Below are positions 1 to 7,876 of a stretch of 64,000 nucleotides of DNA, in pieces. Origin of the DNA: JBBATK01 sp039810585 (GTDB lineage Bacteria; Bacteroidota; Ignavibacteria; Kapaibacteriales; NICIL-2); the NCBI GenBank assembly GCA_039810585.1, contig JBDHXF010000018.1:3626-67625 (forward strand), written 5' to 3'. The translations under genes were made by a program, and so were the position numbers. Below the pieces are notes generated by a model. The model saw only the letters and a program-made list of their open reading frames with translations, was not told the origin of the DNA and made no database searches. Positions within the stretch are counted from its first letter, which is position 1. The number at the start of each line of letters is the position of its first letter.

Positions 1-1298
1 GCATCGCGCCGGTCTCGTGTATCCCGCTGCCCACGAGTAGAACGAGATTCTCGTTGATCGCGCTTTTCGCTATGAGGTTTAGATTGATCGGCATTCTGCT
101 CACGACCCTGCGGAGCAGCCTCGCGCTGACGCGGAGCCTCGTTTTGCTTTGCCCCCTGCTTTGCTGTTGCACTTTCCGGTTGCATTCGGTGCTGTTGATC
201 TTCAGCGTCGTCGTTCGCATCAAAGCCAGCATCTGCATCTGCATCCGGTCCGCTCGCGTCACGATCCAGTCGGCGTTGTATGCGTTCATTCTTCTTCTGA
301 TCGCGCCATTGACGACGCTTTTCCAGCCACTCCAAGCGGCGCTTTTCACGTCTGCTTAAGGGAGCCTGGTCCCCGCTCTCAGGCGTGCCTTCACTTCGCA
401 GGTCGAGTGCCTGCTCAGTTTCATCGGATGCAAGACGTCCTGAGGCAGACTTCTTGTCTACCGCTTTCTGTTCCGCTCGATTGTTCAGCGATGAGTGCTG
501 TCGCCGACCTGCATCCTGTCCATCGCTCTGCTTTGCACCTTTCGCTACTGCGCCACTGCGAGCGGTAGTTCTTACATCAGCCGGGTCATGGTGTCCTTCG
601 TCATGAGAATCACCCTGGCGTTGCGAACTCGACTTTGCGTTCTTGAGCGACGAGATAAAAGCTGACAGCTCTTCCAGCGAAGGAGCTTCCGCATCGTCAT
701 CCGCGGGCCGGCGAGCTCGTGTATCGGCCGCTGCTTTAGATCGACCGGATTTCGCTGCCTTGGAAGCCTTATCAGCGGTCCCCTTGCCGGCTCTGCTTTG
801 TTCAGCAGCAGACTTTGAGCCTGTTGCTTTTGCGCCATCGCTATCCGAGGTGCCCTTTGACGCTGAGGTTGATTTTGAAGTCGACTGCTTGGAAGATGAC
901 GTCGAACCGGACTTCGAAGCCTTGTGTGCCGATGAAGCACTTTTACTCGCAGCCTGATTTTTATTCTCACGAGCTTCGCTCGTTTGATCTGCGGCCGAAG
1001 CATCCATTGCGGAAGACGCTTTTGCAGCTTTGGTAGCCTTAGGCGCAGCGGAGTCTTTAGAGCTGGTTGCTTTAGCTTTCGATTTGAGATCCGACGCTTG
1101 CTTTGAGGCAGGAGCTGCTGATTTTGCTGTGGAACTCTTGGCAGATGACTCCTTCGCTTTGCTTCCGTTTTTTTTGGAAGCCGCTCGAGAAGTGGATGCA
1201 GATTTCGTTTTTGAGGATGATGCTTGCTCCTGCACCAATTCGTGTTCAGCTCCGTGCTCAGCTCTGTTTTCAGCTGAGGAGTTTGGGGTGTTTGTCAT
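1..1298 (-). CDS. Low-complexity Ser/Ala/Lys- then Arg/Glu-rich protein, N-terminal 432 residues (cut by the window edge)
   Basis: On the minus strand an ATG at 1298 opens a frame with no stop down to base 1, so only the N-terminal part is present. Residues about 25-200 are nearly all Ser, Ala, Lys and Thr, like a histone H1 tail. Residues 205-222 form a possible short helix (SLEELSAFISSLK). Residues 314-345 are a strongly basic helix-like stretch (RREKRRLEWLEKRRQW), followed by an Asp/Ala run (351-367) and an Arg/Gln/Asp-rich tail. It starts 48 bases after the dus stop on the same strand, so co-transcription is likely. No enzymatic domain is visible. Long disordered basic extensions of this kind precede RNA-binding enzymes (for example pseudouridine synthases or helicases) in Bacteroidota, but the function cannot be assigned here. 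Plus-strand frames across the region are shadows. Confidence 0.75.
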   Translation of the reverse strand, partial: MTNTPNSSAENRAEHGAEHELVQEQASSSKTKSASTSRAASKKNGSKAKESSAKSSTAKSAAPASKQASDLKSKAKATSSKDSAAPKATKAAKASSAMDASAADQTSEARENKNQAASKSASSAHKASKSGSTSSSKQSTSKSTSASKGTSDSDGAKATGSKSAAEQSRAGKGTADKASKAAKSGRSKAAADTRARRPADDDAEAPSLEELSAFISSLKNAKSSSQRQGDSHDEGHHDPADVRTTARSGAVAKGAKQSDGQDAGRRQHSSLNNRAEQKAVDKKSASGRLASDETEQALDLRSEGTPESGDQAPLSRREKRRLEWLEKRRQWRDQKKNERIQRRLDRDASGPDADADAGFDANDDAEDQQHRMQPESATAKQGAKQNEAPRQREAAPQGREQNADQSKPHSEKRDQRESRSTRGQRDTRDRRD

Positions 1299-1314
1299 AC
1301 CGTACGTTTTGTTC

Positions 1315-1357
1315 GTTCCGAGCAATCATCGGAACCGCTGTATCCTTTATACAGTCA
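1315..1357. other. Two adjacent small hairpins between dus and the next gene
   Basis: GTTCCGA (1315-1321) pairs with TCGGAAC (1329-1335) across a 7-base loop. Directly next to it CTGTAT and ATACAG pair around CCTTT, overlapping the dus stop. Neither has a T-run, so these may be processing or attenuation structures rather than a terminator. Confidence 0.3.
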
Positions 1358-2375
1358 CTTCTTCATCCGCACGAAGGGCTGCAGCACTCTCGCGAGTATC
1401 CTCGTAATCACGAAGGAATTCAACGTAGCGCAGAAGTCTATCCTCAACCGCGGCAAAGGATTCGGTGTGTACCAAATCGCGACGCACGGTGGAAGCCATG
1501 TACAGGCCCTTCAGATAGCCGGAATAAAATTTTCGAAATTCAATGCAGGTGCGACGTTCGTTGCCGCTCCGTGCAATGCTGAGACCTAGTTGCTCTAAAC
1601 AGGTCTGCACACGCTCCTGAACACTCGCGGGTTCTGCCTCCACGCCATCGCGTAGTAGCGCCTTGCACTCGCGAAACACGAAGGGATTGGCAATGGCTGC
1701 CCTTCCTATCATCACCGCGTCGCATCCCGTTTCTTGAAATGCACGCTGCGCGTCTTGAGCCGAGGTCACATCGCCGTTTAAAATGACAGGTATCGAAACG
1801 GCAGCTTTGACCTTCGGAATCCACGACCAATCGGCGGATCCATTGTGACCCATGTCACGAGTGCGACAGTGCACAGTCAACGCTGCTGCTCCGGCATCCT
1901 CGATCATCTTGGCGACATCTACAATCACAATGGATTGTTGGTCCCAGCCAAGACGAGTCTTTACCGTCACCGGTAGTGAAACCGCGTCAACAATCGCACG
2001 CGTCATCGATGCCATCAGGTCCGGATGACGGAGCATGCCGGCACCGGCATTGCGAGCCACCACGTTTTTTACCCAACAGCCAAAGTTGATGTCCAGAAAG
2101 TTTGGTTGCGATTGCTCAGCAATGCGTGCAGCCTCAACCATGGTGTCCGTCTGCCCACCAAATATTTGGATAGCAACCGGACGTTCTTCCTCCGCCAGTT
2201 CTAGTTTCTGCAGTGAACGCTTGGCGTCGCGAATAAGACCTTCGCTGGAGACAAATTCTGTGTAGACGATATCGGCGCCCAGACGACGACAGATGACGCG
2301 AAATGGGAGATCACTCACGTCCTCCATCGGTGCCAGAAGCACCCCTTGTTCAACTTCTACAGAGCCAATCTTCAC
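1347..2375 (-). CDS. dusB: tRNA-dihydrouridine synthase, DusB-like
   Basis: A 342-residue FMN-dependent reductase expected to convert uridine to dihydrouridine in the tRNA D-loop. The N-terminal TIM-barrel signature APMEDVSDLPFR (residues 15-26), the motif QIFGGQ (70-75), and the phosphate-binding NGDV and GRAAIANP segments are all as in Dus proteins. The catalytic Cys is Cys100 in NFGCWVKNV. Family members normally have Pro after this Cys (GCPVKKV), whereas here it is Trp101, which is unusual. Translation seems to start at a GTG (2375), since the frame begins directly with the conserved MKIG segment. Length is normal for DusB. Upstream lies a glycosyltransferase on the same strand; downstream is the low-complexity gene. 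The Dus assignment is firm; the subclass DusB is probable. Confidence 0.9.
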   Translation of the reverse strand: MKIGSVEVEQGVLLAPMEDVSDLPFRVICRRLGADIVYTEFVSSEGLIRDAKRSLQKLELAEEERPVAIQIFGGQTDTMVEAARIAEQSQPNFLDINFGCWVKNVVARNAGAGMLRHPDLMASMTRAIVDAVSLPVTVKTRLGWDQQSIVIVDVAKMIEDAGAAALTVHCRTRDMGHNGSADWSWIPKVKAAVSIPVILNGDVTSAQDAQRAFQETGCDAVMIGRAAIANPFVFRECKALLRDGVEAEPASVQERVQTCLEQLGLSIARSGNERRTCIEFRKFYSGYLKGLYMASTVRRDLVHTESFAAVEDRLLRYVEFLRDYEDTRESAAALRADEEVTV

Positions 2376-2598
2376 CGTGAATTCTTCGCGTTAGCAGATG
2401 CCTGGTGTTTAAAGCCTCGCAAGATACGACAGTTCTGCTCTAGTTACCAGAAGATGCGGAGCATCGTCACCCCGCTTTCGGTCACTCGTTGCACTACTCC
2501 CCCATTTAAACAGTGTATCAATGCAAGAATTTCAGCGAAAATTCGCGAAATGCGGTACTGGATTGTCAGTACAAGTGGGTCGGAGTATCTCGTGAGTT

Positions 2599-3726
2599 TT
2601 ATCCACAGAGTGCATTGACCACGGAAGTGGCGGCATGTGGACGTGCAACAGCCAAGGCGTTGGCGCGCATCGTTTCGAGTTTGTGCGGATGAGCCAGGAG
2701 TTGATCCACTTTGTAAGCAAGGGTGAGGATGTTGTTGCACTTGACCGCTGCACCGTGCTCAAGAAGGTAGTCGCTGTTCCGTTCTTCTTGACCGGGAATG
2801 GGATTCAATATCACAAAGGCTAGTCCTTTAGCCATTGCCTCACTGCTCGTCAATCCACCCGGTTTCCCAATGATCAGGTCGGCTGCACTCATGTATTCGT
2901 CCATCTCGGTTGTAAAGCCCACGGGATGGATCCGCACGGCTGCGGACGTCGCGTTATGTTCATCGACAAAGTTCTTGACGTTGTCGAACAGCTCAGCGTT
3001 TTTACCGCAGATCACGACGACTTGCGCCGGTTGATGCATGGCGCGTAGCGCCTCGAGTATTGAAACACTATTGCCGACGCCAAATCCGCCGGTCGAGATG
3101 AGAATGGTGGGACGATCGCGGTGCAACCCATGCTTCTCACGCATCGCGAATTTGTCCTTGTGCTCACCGAACACCGGATCGATTGGAATGCCCGTTGTGG
3201 CAATGTGCTCGGCCGGAATTCCGAGCGCACGCAAGTACATCGTTTCTTCCTCGCATGCGGTGCAGTAAAAGTCCACATCACGATTGATCCACATGGCATG
3301 CGCATCGTAATCGGTGATGACGACCGCGGAGCGACAACTCAAGCGCTCCTTACGTCGCAAATATCCAATGATATCAGCAGGCAGAAAGTGGGTGTTCACA
3401 ACCAAGTCGGGTTGGATGCGTCGGAGCAGACGCATGAAGAGAGCGACGTTAATGCGCTCCAGCGCCCTCATTTTCTTTTCGTTTCGGGCAGGCTTATCGA
3501 GCAGATCGTACACCCAGCCCAACACGTCCGGCGCTGTTCTCGCCATCTCGAAGTAGGCCTTTGCATAGAGCGTGCGAACAGCTTTGGAGGTGTATTCCAG
3601 AGTATCCAAATGCACAATTTCTTTGGCGCGCCCGCTGGCTTGAAAGGCTCGAACCAAGGCATCGGCGGCTCTCACGTGACCCGCACCGGCCGAGGCTGAG
3701 AGGACAAGGATCTTTTTGTATTCCAC
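2599..3726 (-). CDS. MurG/MGDG-synthase-like glycosyltransferase (GT28, UgtP type)
   Basis: A 375-residue GT-B glycosyltransferase. The N-terminus KKILVLSASAGAGHVRAADAL (the SASAGAGH glycine loop, residues about 9-16) is the MGDG_synth N-terminal domain found in plant monogalactosyldiacylglycerol synthases and in UgtP. The C-terminal half carries the nucleotide-sugar-binding segments ILISTGGFGVGNS and DLIIGKPGGLTSSEAMA, as in GT28. No transmembrane segment is evident, so a peripheral membrane enzyme glycosylating diacylglycerol or another lipid is likely; the sugar donor cannot be read. It is transcribed away from the yihY-like gene across a 61-base gap and is followed, after about 220 bases, by dus on the same strand. 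MurG itself is less likely because the N-terminal motif fits the diacylglycerol class. Confidence 0.85.
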   Translation of the reverse strand: MEYKKILVLSASAGAGHVRAADALVRAFQASGRAKEIVHLDTLEYTSKAVRTLYAKAYFEMARTAPDVLGWVYDLLDKPARNEKKMRALERINVALFMRLLRRIQPDLVVNTHFLPADIIGYLRRKERLSCRSAVVITDYDAHAMWINRDVDFYCTACEEETMYLRALGIPAEHIATTGIPIDPVFGEHKDKFAMREKHGLHRDRPTILISTGGFGVGNSVSILEALRAMHQPAQVVVICGKNAELFDNVKNFVDEHNATSAAVRIHPVGFTTEMDEYMSAADLIIGKPGGLTSSEAMAKGLAFVILNPIPGQEERNSDYLLEHGAAVKCNNILTLAYKVDQLLAHPHKLETMRANALAVARPHAATSVVNALCG

Positions 3727-3734
3727 GCGTGTGT

Positions 3735-3762
3735 TGTGTATAACTTGCGTGTAAAATACACA
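3735..3762. promoter_or_regulatory. 7-bp inverted repeat in a divergent promoter region
   Basis: TGTGTAT (3735-3741) and ATACACA (3756-3762) are exact inverted copies, 14 bases apart, in the middle of the 61-base gap between the divergent glycosyltransferase and yihY-like genes. The position suits an operator or shared promoter; no protein can be named. Confidence 0.3.
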
Positions 3763-3787
3763 GGAAAGAAAGCATCACGCTCCGCGA

Positions 3788-4756
3788 ATGAAAGCAGCCT
3801 CAACGGTCCGTCAACCCACTACACCACGTGAACGAAGTGAGGAAAAATCAAGTCCTGATCTTCATCGCGGCTTGTGGGCGCATATCACACAGGTGGGAAT
3901 GCGCCTTGACGAATTGCATGTCTACCTACTCGCCGCCGGTCTCTCGTTCAATGTGCTGCTGTGCCTGCTTCCCCTGTTCCTGGTAGCTCTCTATATCGCC
4001 GGATCCATCATTCACCTGGAACCTGTTATCGAGAGCGTACGCCACACCCTCAGTCAAGCTCTGCCGCTCACGCCGGGAACAGAGAGTTTTATTGATGCGG
4101 TGGTCGACGAGATCCGATCGGTGAAGGATTCCAGTACCACAGCCGGACTGGTTGGTATTGCGGTGCTTTTGTGGACCTCCTCAGCGCTCTTCTCATCGCT
4201 GCGCACCGCCTTCAACGCCATCTTCAGCATCCCTACGCCACGCTTTTTTCTATGGTACAAATTGAAGGATCTCCTGTTTACTTTTTTAGTCGTCTTACTC
4301 ATCCTAGTCTCAACAGTCCTCACTCCACTGACTTCTGTACTGGCATCAAGCCTAAGCGAGCACGTGTCGTGGCTCGCCTCCTGGCATATCGGCTCACTCC
4401 TGAGCTTTTCTCTTTCTGCGTTGATCGCCTTTCTGTACTTCGGTGTGTTGCTGCGATTTGTACCCAACAAACCGCAGCCGCTTTTTATCATCATGAGTGC
4501 CAGTATCAGCAGCATGATTTTATGGGAGAGCGCACGCTTTGCCTTCACCTACTACCTCAATCACATCGCCTCATTCGGTCGCTTCTATGGTACCTTCAGT
4601 GTTCTGGTAGCATCTGCACTGTGGATTTACTATTCGGCCCTCATCGTCCTCGTCTCCGCCGAAGTAGCCGAGTACGCTTACGAACAACGACGTGCACGAC
4701 TAAAAGCCAAACAGATTAAGAGCTCCCCCGCCACCAAAACTCGAGGGGTGCGATAA
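3788..4756 (+). CDS. YihY/BrkB family inner-membrane protein
   Basis: A 322-residue integral membrane protein of the UPF0761 (YihY, formerly annotated as 'ribonuclease BN') family. About six hydrophobic helices are visible, starting near residues 45-70 (LYIAGSI) and ending near 285-305. The family pattern is present: a first helix after an AGLSFNVLLCLLPLFLV segment, and a central LLWTSSALFSSLRTAFNAIF stretch (residues about 128-147). The N- and C-termini are charged and presumably cytoplasmic; the tail is Arg/Lys-rich. No enzymatic activity is established for the family. The gene is alone on the plus strand and is followed by a palindromic repeat before a convergent exonuclease gene. Confidence 0.85.
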   Translation: MKAASTVRQPTTPRERSEEKSSPDLHRGLWAHITQVGMRLDELHVYLLAAGLSFNVLLCLLPLFLVALYIAGSIIHLEPVIESVRHTLSQALPLTPGTESFIDAVVDEIRSVKDSSTTAGLVGIAVLLWTSSALFSSLRTAFNAIFSIPTPRFFLWYKLKDLLFTFLVVLLILVSTVLTPLTSVLASSLSEHVSWLASWHIGSLLSFSLSALIAFLYFGVLLRFVPNKPQPLFIIMSASISSMILWESARFAFTYYLNHIASFGRFYGTFSVLVASALWIYYSALIVLVSAEVAEYAYEQRRARLKAKQIKSSPATKTRGVR

Positions 4757-4815
4757 CGCACTGAACGAATTCAGAGTGATACCAAACGAGCGACACCAAG
4801 GCTTAAAAGGAATTC

Positions 4816-4860
4816 AGCAGGAGAATTATTATTCGTGCGGGCGATGCCCGCACGAATTGA
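4816..4860 (+). repeat. REP-like palindrome, copy 1
   Basis: ATTCGTGCGGGC (4831-4842) and GCCCGCACGAAT (4846-4857) form a perfect 12-bp stem with a 3-base GAT loop. It is preceded by CAGGAGAATTATT and followed by TGAAA. The same arrangement recurs at 19072-19117 and, diverged, at several other intergenic sites in the window. It lies between two convergent genes. Confidence 0.75.
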
Positions 4861-4881
4861 AATTCAGGAAATGACGAGCTC

Positions 4882-5628
4882 TCACATCTTGAGCAAATCC
4901 AACCATACGAGAAAGAGCTCCCAGGTGGCTTGGACGTCGCGCAGGCAGTATTCGGCAATCTCAACGTAAGCGCCGCTGCTATAGAGCTCTCCCACTTTGG
5001 AGCCGTCTACACCTTCGCCTTTGGGCGAACGAATTCCGAAGCTCTTGGTGTAGAAATCAAGATTGAATCGACGGGTGGCTCCGTTTTGCGAGGGCATTTG
5101 AAAAGTTAGCTCGTCAAGTAGATCCGTGTGGGTTTCACGGTAACTCCAGCGAGTGCCGCTCATCAGGTTCGTACTTGGTCGCAGACCCAACACAGCAGAG
5201 CGCAACATGAGGAAAGGAAAATCGAATCCACGACCATTAAACGTGATGTAATGTACGCGGTTCTGGCCGTCGTGCAGTGAACGCACATACTTCCAAAAGT
5301 CCTGTACGATACCTTTTTCCGACGAGCGTATCATCAGTGCACCTGATGGAAGATCTTCGCGTTGACGTTCTTCCTCAATATCCGGAGAGCGCATCAAGCA
5401 CACACGTTTTTCCTCTTTCCACGCCCCATCAGGTTGACGGATGTAATGGATGATGGCAATGCAGACGATGTGGCCTGTAAATGGTGCCAGTGCCATCTCG
5501 CTCTTCTTGCGTTGCTGATCTTCTTCGTTGAGAGCAGATCGCAAAAGATACTCTTGTTGAGCCTCATCAAACGAATCAAAATCAACAGGAGACGTTTCGA
5601 TGTCCAAAACCAAATAATGATGCATCAT
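4882..5628 (-). CDS. Predicted 3'-5' exonuclease related to the proofreading domain of DNA polymerase B
   Basis: A 248-residue DnaQ-like (RNase H-fold) exonuclease. Exo I is LDIETS with Asp9 and Glu11; Exo II is FNGRGFDFPFL with Asp136; Exo III is YCLRDVQAT with Asp231 and Tyr227. All four metal-binding acidic residues are therefore present. The arrangement (Exo II after an insert, and a short LDFYTKSFGI segment before Exo III) matches the stand-alone PolB-type exonuclease family (Pfam DNA_pol_B_exo2) rather than DnaQ. There is no polymerase domain. It probably trims single-stranded DNA in repair, but the substrate is not known for the family. The gene is monocistronic and convergent with the yihY-like gene. 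Confidence 0.85.
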   Translation of the reverse strand: MMHHYLVLDIETSPVDFDSFDEAQQEYLLRSALNEEDQQRKKSEMALAPFTGHIVCIAIIHYIRQPDGAWKEEKRVCLMRSPDIEEERQREDLPSGALMIRSSEKGIVQDFWKYVRSLHDGQNRVHYITFNGRGFDFPFLMLRSAVLGLRPSTNLMSGTRWSYRETHTDLLDELTFQMPSQNGATRRFNLDFYTKSFGIRSPKGEGVDGSKVGELYSSGAYVEIAEYCLRDVQATWELFLVWLDLLKM

Positions 5629-5760
5629 AGTTCACCGTGAAAAGACAACTGAGAGAGTGTAAAGAAGCTCACGCGAAAGCAGCGGAACTATCTTCGGAGC
5701 GGATGTACGTGGACGACAAATTAGCAGTCTTTCCAACGGCTCAGACCACAAAGCAGAGAT

Positions 5761-6432
5761 TTAGACGGAAAAAATCTTCCACAGTAGATAGACAGCGAAT
5801 ACGAGGAAAATCACGGCACCAACGCGACGGATTAAGACCATCGTACGCGGCGACACCAAGGCGTGATGTCGGTGCACCATGCTGATGATCCCATATAACC
5901 ACCCATAGGTACCAACACCGAAGCCCAAGGCAAAGAGCCATTTGTCGACAATGTTGGTGTGCACTTGCGGAAGTTGAGTGGTTACCGAGGCAAGCACGGC
6001 CGTCAACGCCGGAAGGAAGGTCGGATTAAACGCATTGCTCAACGCCGTAGCGGATCCAATAATGAGAGGCTTTGAACTCTGTACCCGATCTTCCAGATGC
6101 ACACGCGAGTGAGGCGCCTCGGTAGTTTTATCGCGCAGTTGAAGAACGGCATACACGATGATACCGCCAATGATGGCCAGCTTAGTGACGAAGGCAGTTG
6201 TGGGAAAAGTCTCCGACCAACTCATTAATAGTTGCAGAATGGCGGAGGATGCAAACAGGATACCGATGCAGAAGAGAGTGTCGACAACGGCAACACCAAG
6301 GGCGATACTCATCCCTGTTCGTTTGCCTTTACCAAGAGTTGTGGTAATGGTGTATGCAGCAACCGGACCCGGAGGCATGGAGAGTACGAAGCCGGAAGCA
6401 AGACCAACAAGTAGAGCAACCATTCCTTGCAC
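5761..6432 (-). CDS. LysE/RhtB family amino-acid exporter
   Basis: A 223-residue inner-membrane protein with about six helices. The N-terminal SGFVLSMPPGPVAAYTI segment (residues 13-29) is the LysE-family glycine/proline hallmark (usually GxxxxxxPGP), followed by GKGKRTGMSIALGVAVVDTLF, a typical second-helix region. There is a charged cytoplasmic loop near residues 103-120. The family exports amino acids or similar small solutes by proton antiport; the substrate cannot be read from sequence. It is divergent from the receiver-kinase gene, with an 112-base intergenic region containing a promoter for the latter. Confidence 0.85.
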   Translation of the reverse strand: MQGMVALLVGLASGFVLSMPPGPVAAYTITTTLGKGKRTGMSIALGVAVVDTLFCIGILFASSAILQLLMSWSETFPTTAFVTKLAIIGGIIVYAVLQLRDKTTEAPHSRVHLEDRVQSSKPLIIGSATALSNAFNPTFLPALTAVLASVTTQLPQVHTNIVDKWLFALGFGVGTYGWLYGIISMVHRHHALVSPRTMVLIRRVGAVIFLVFAVYLLWKIFSV

Positions 6433-6505
6433 TGAGTGACGAAGCGGTGGGCAATTTACGCGAAAACAAATTTGCCTCCATCGGCAATGCGCAGAGATTG
6501 TTCAG

Positions 6506-6513
6506 TATCTTTG
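6506..6513 (+). promoter_or_regulatory. Bacteroidota-type -7 box (TATCTTTG)
   Basis: TATCTTTG matches TAnnTTTG and sits 32 bases upstream of the ATG at 6545. A transcript starting about 7 bases downstream would leave no room for translation from the frame's upstream start at 6521, so this box supports 6545 as the real start. Confidence 0.5.
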
Positions 6514-6544
6514 CCCAAGCTTGCGTTGTAACGCTTTACACACC

Positions 6545-7825
6545 ATGGAACGGTCTCAACACAGTACATACACAGACTCGCAGCGGATACACGCAACCGG
6601 CACGGAGTCAGTTGTTGAACCCTCCTCCTTCGCCTCCTCTTCCCAACTCCGCATTTTAGTTATTGATGACGAGCAAGCAATGCTCGATGCCATCCACTTA
6701 TTTTTTCAGGATGAGCACGAGATTGTTGGCTGCGACAATGCCGACGAAGCCCGCAAACTGTTTAGTGAGCAGGATTTCGACGTTGTGATAGCAGACTTAA
6801 AGCTTGGACGCGATAACGGTGCGGCCTTGCTGACAGAGTTTAAAACTCTGCGTCCGGAGTGCGTACGCATTTTGATGACGGGATACACCGACATGGCAGC
6901 ATTAATTCGTGCCATTAATGAAGGTGGGATCTCCTACTATTTAACAAAGCCGATTGAGCTCCTGCAACTGCGCATGATGATAAATCGCGTGGTAGAAATG
7001 ATTCAGCTCCGGAGCTCGAATGAAGATTTGATGGTTCGCATCCAAGAACACAATCTTCACCTTGAAAAGCTGGTGGCTTTACGTTCGTCCGAACTGCAAC
7101 GCGCCAACGAAAGTTTGCAACGCTTGCAACAGTCTCGCGAACAAGTGATCCGCATGTCGGTTCACGATTTGCAAAACCCACTCAATAATTTAGACTCGGT
7201 TCTCAGCGAGTTGCGCTCGCAATTGCAAACTGATGATGAGCTCAGTGAGTTGCTGGATATAGCGCGAAGCTCATCAGAACTTATGCGAGCTTTAGTGGAA
7301 GATATGCTGAGTATCGCCATGCTCAGTAAGCCGGATATCCAGATGCGACAGGATATCATCGAGGTGGGAACCTTGTTGCGTTCCTCTGCACGTGCTTTTA
7401 GCTCCGCTGCGGAGCGTAAGAACATCTGGATCAACGTGCAGATTGATAACGACTGTCGCGAGTTTGTTGGTGACCAGATTCAATTACGCAAGGCATTGGA
7501 TAACCTGGTGAGCAACGCAATCAAGTACACTCCTGCGGGTGGTTCGGTAGACTTGAGCACACGATGCGACGAGCACTACTTGAGCATCGAAGTACGCGAT
7601 ACCGGTTTAGGAATGACACCGGAGGACATCGATCATGCCTTCCGTGAGTTTAGTCGTTTGTCGGCTCAGCCAACTGCCGGTGAAAACAGTACGGGCTTAG
7701 GACTCTTCATCGTCAAGAAGATTATCGAATTACATGGCGGCGATGCCTCTGCGTCGAGCGAAGGACCAAACAAAGGAACCGTCATCACACTCACTCTGCC
7801 CATCACCCACCCTTCTCTGGCATAA
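6545..7825 (+). CDS. Hybrid sensor: N-terminal receiver domain plus histidine kinase
   Basis: A 426-residue soluble signalling protein. A CheY-like receiver spans about residues 34-152, with the acidic pair in VIDDEQ, the phospho-acceptor Asp84 in VIADLKLG, and the conserved LMTG and Lys of LTKPIE. A coiled coil (about 155-205) follows, then a HisKA dimerisation helix with His207 in MSVHDLQNP, then the ATPase domain with an N-box (LVSNAIKYTP), G1 (RDTGLGM) and G2 (TGLGLFIVKK). There is no transmembrane segment, so it acts in the cytoplasm and takes input through phosphorylation of its own receiver. No partner regulator is adjacent. The start at 6545 is preferred over an upstream one at 6521 because of the promoter position. 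Confidence 0.9.
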   Translation: MERSQHSTYTDSQRIHATGTESVVEPSSFASSSQLRILVIDDEQAMLDAIHLFFQDEHEIVGCDNADEARKLFSEQDFDVVIADLKLGRDNGAALLTEFKTLRPECVRILMTGYTDMAALIRAINEGGISYYLTKPIELLQLRMMINRVVEMIQLRSSNEDLMVRIQEHNLHLEKLVALRSSELQRANESLQRLQQSREQVIRMSVHDLQNPLNNLDSVLSELRSQLQTDDELSELLDIARSSSELMRALVEDMLSIAMLSKPDIQMRQDIIEVGTLLRSSARAFSSAAERKNIWINVQIDNDCREFVGDQIQLRKALDNLVSNAIKYTPAGGSVDLSTRCDEHYLSIEVRDTGLGMTPEDIDHAFREFSRLSAQPTAGENSTGLGLFIVKKIIELHGGDASASSEGPNKGTVITLTLPITHPSLA

Positions 7826-7876
7826 TCATTGCCTCAACCTTGCGTAGCTTGCATAAATGCTAACGCACACGTCTTT

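Noticed and set aside
54..1407. Several plus-strand open frames of 70-140 codons over the first 1.4 kb
   Set aside because: They mirror the minus-strand low-complexity gene, whose frame is open to the window edge, and have unnatural composition (Leu/Ser/Arg runs).
2598..2607. TTATCCACA, a perfect DnaA box
   Set aside because: It is a single copy inside the stop region of a glycosyltransferase gene; no cluster, AT-rich unwinding region or dnaA gene nearby, so not an origin.
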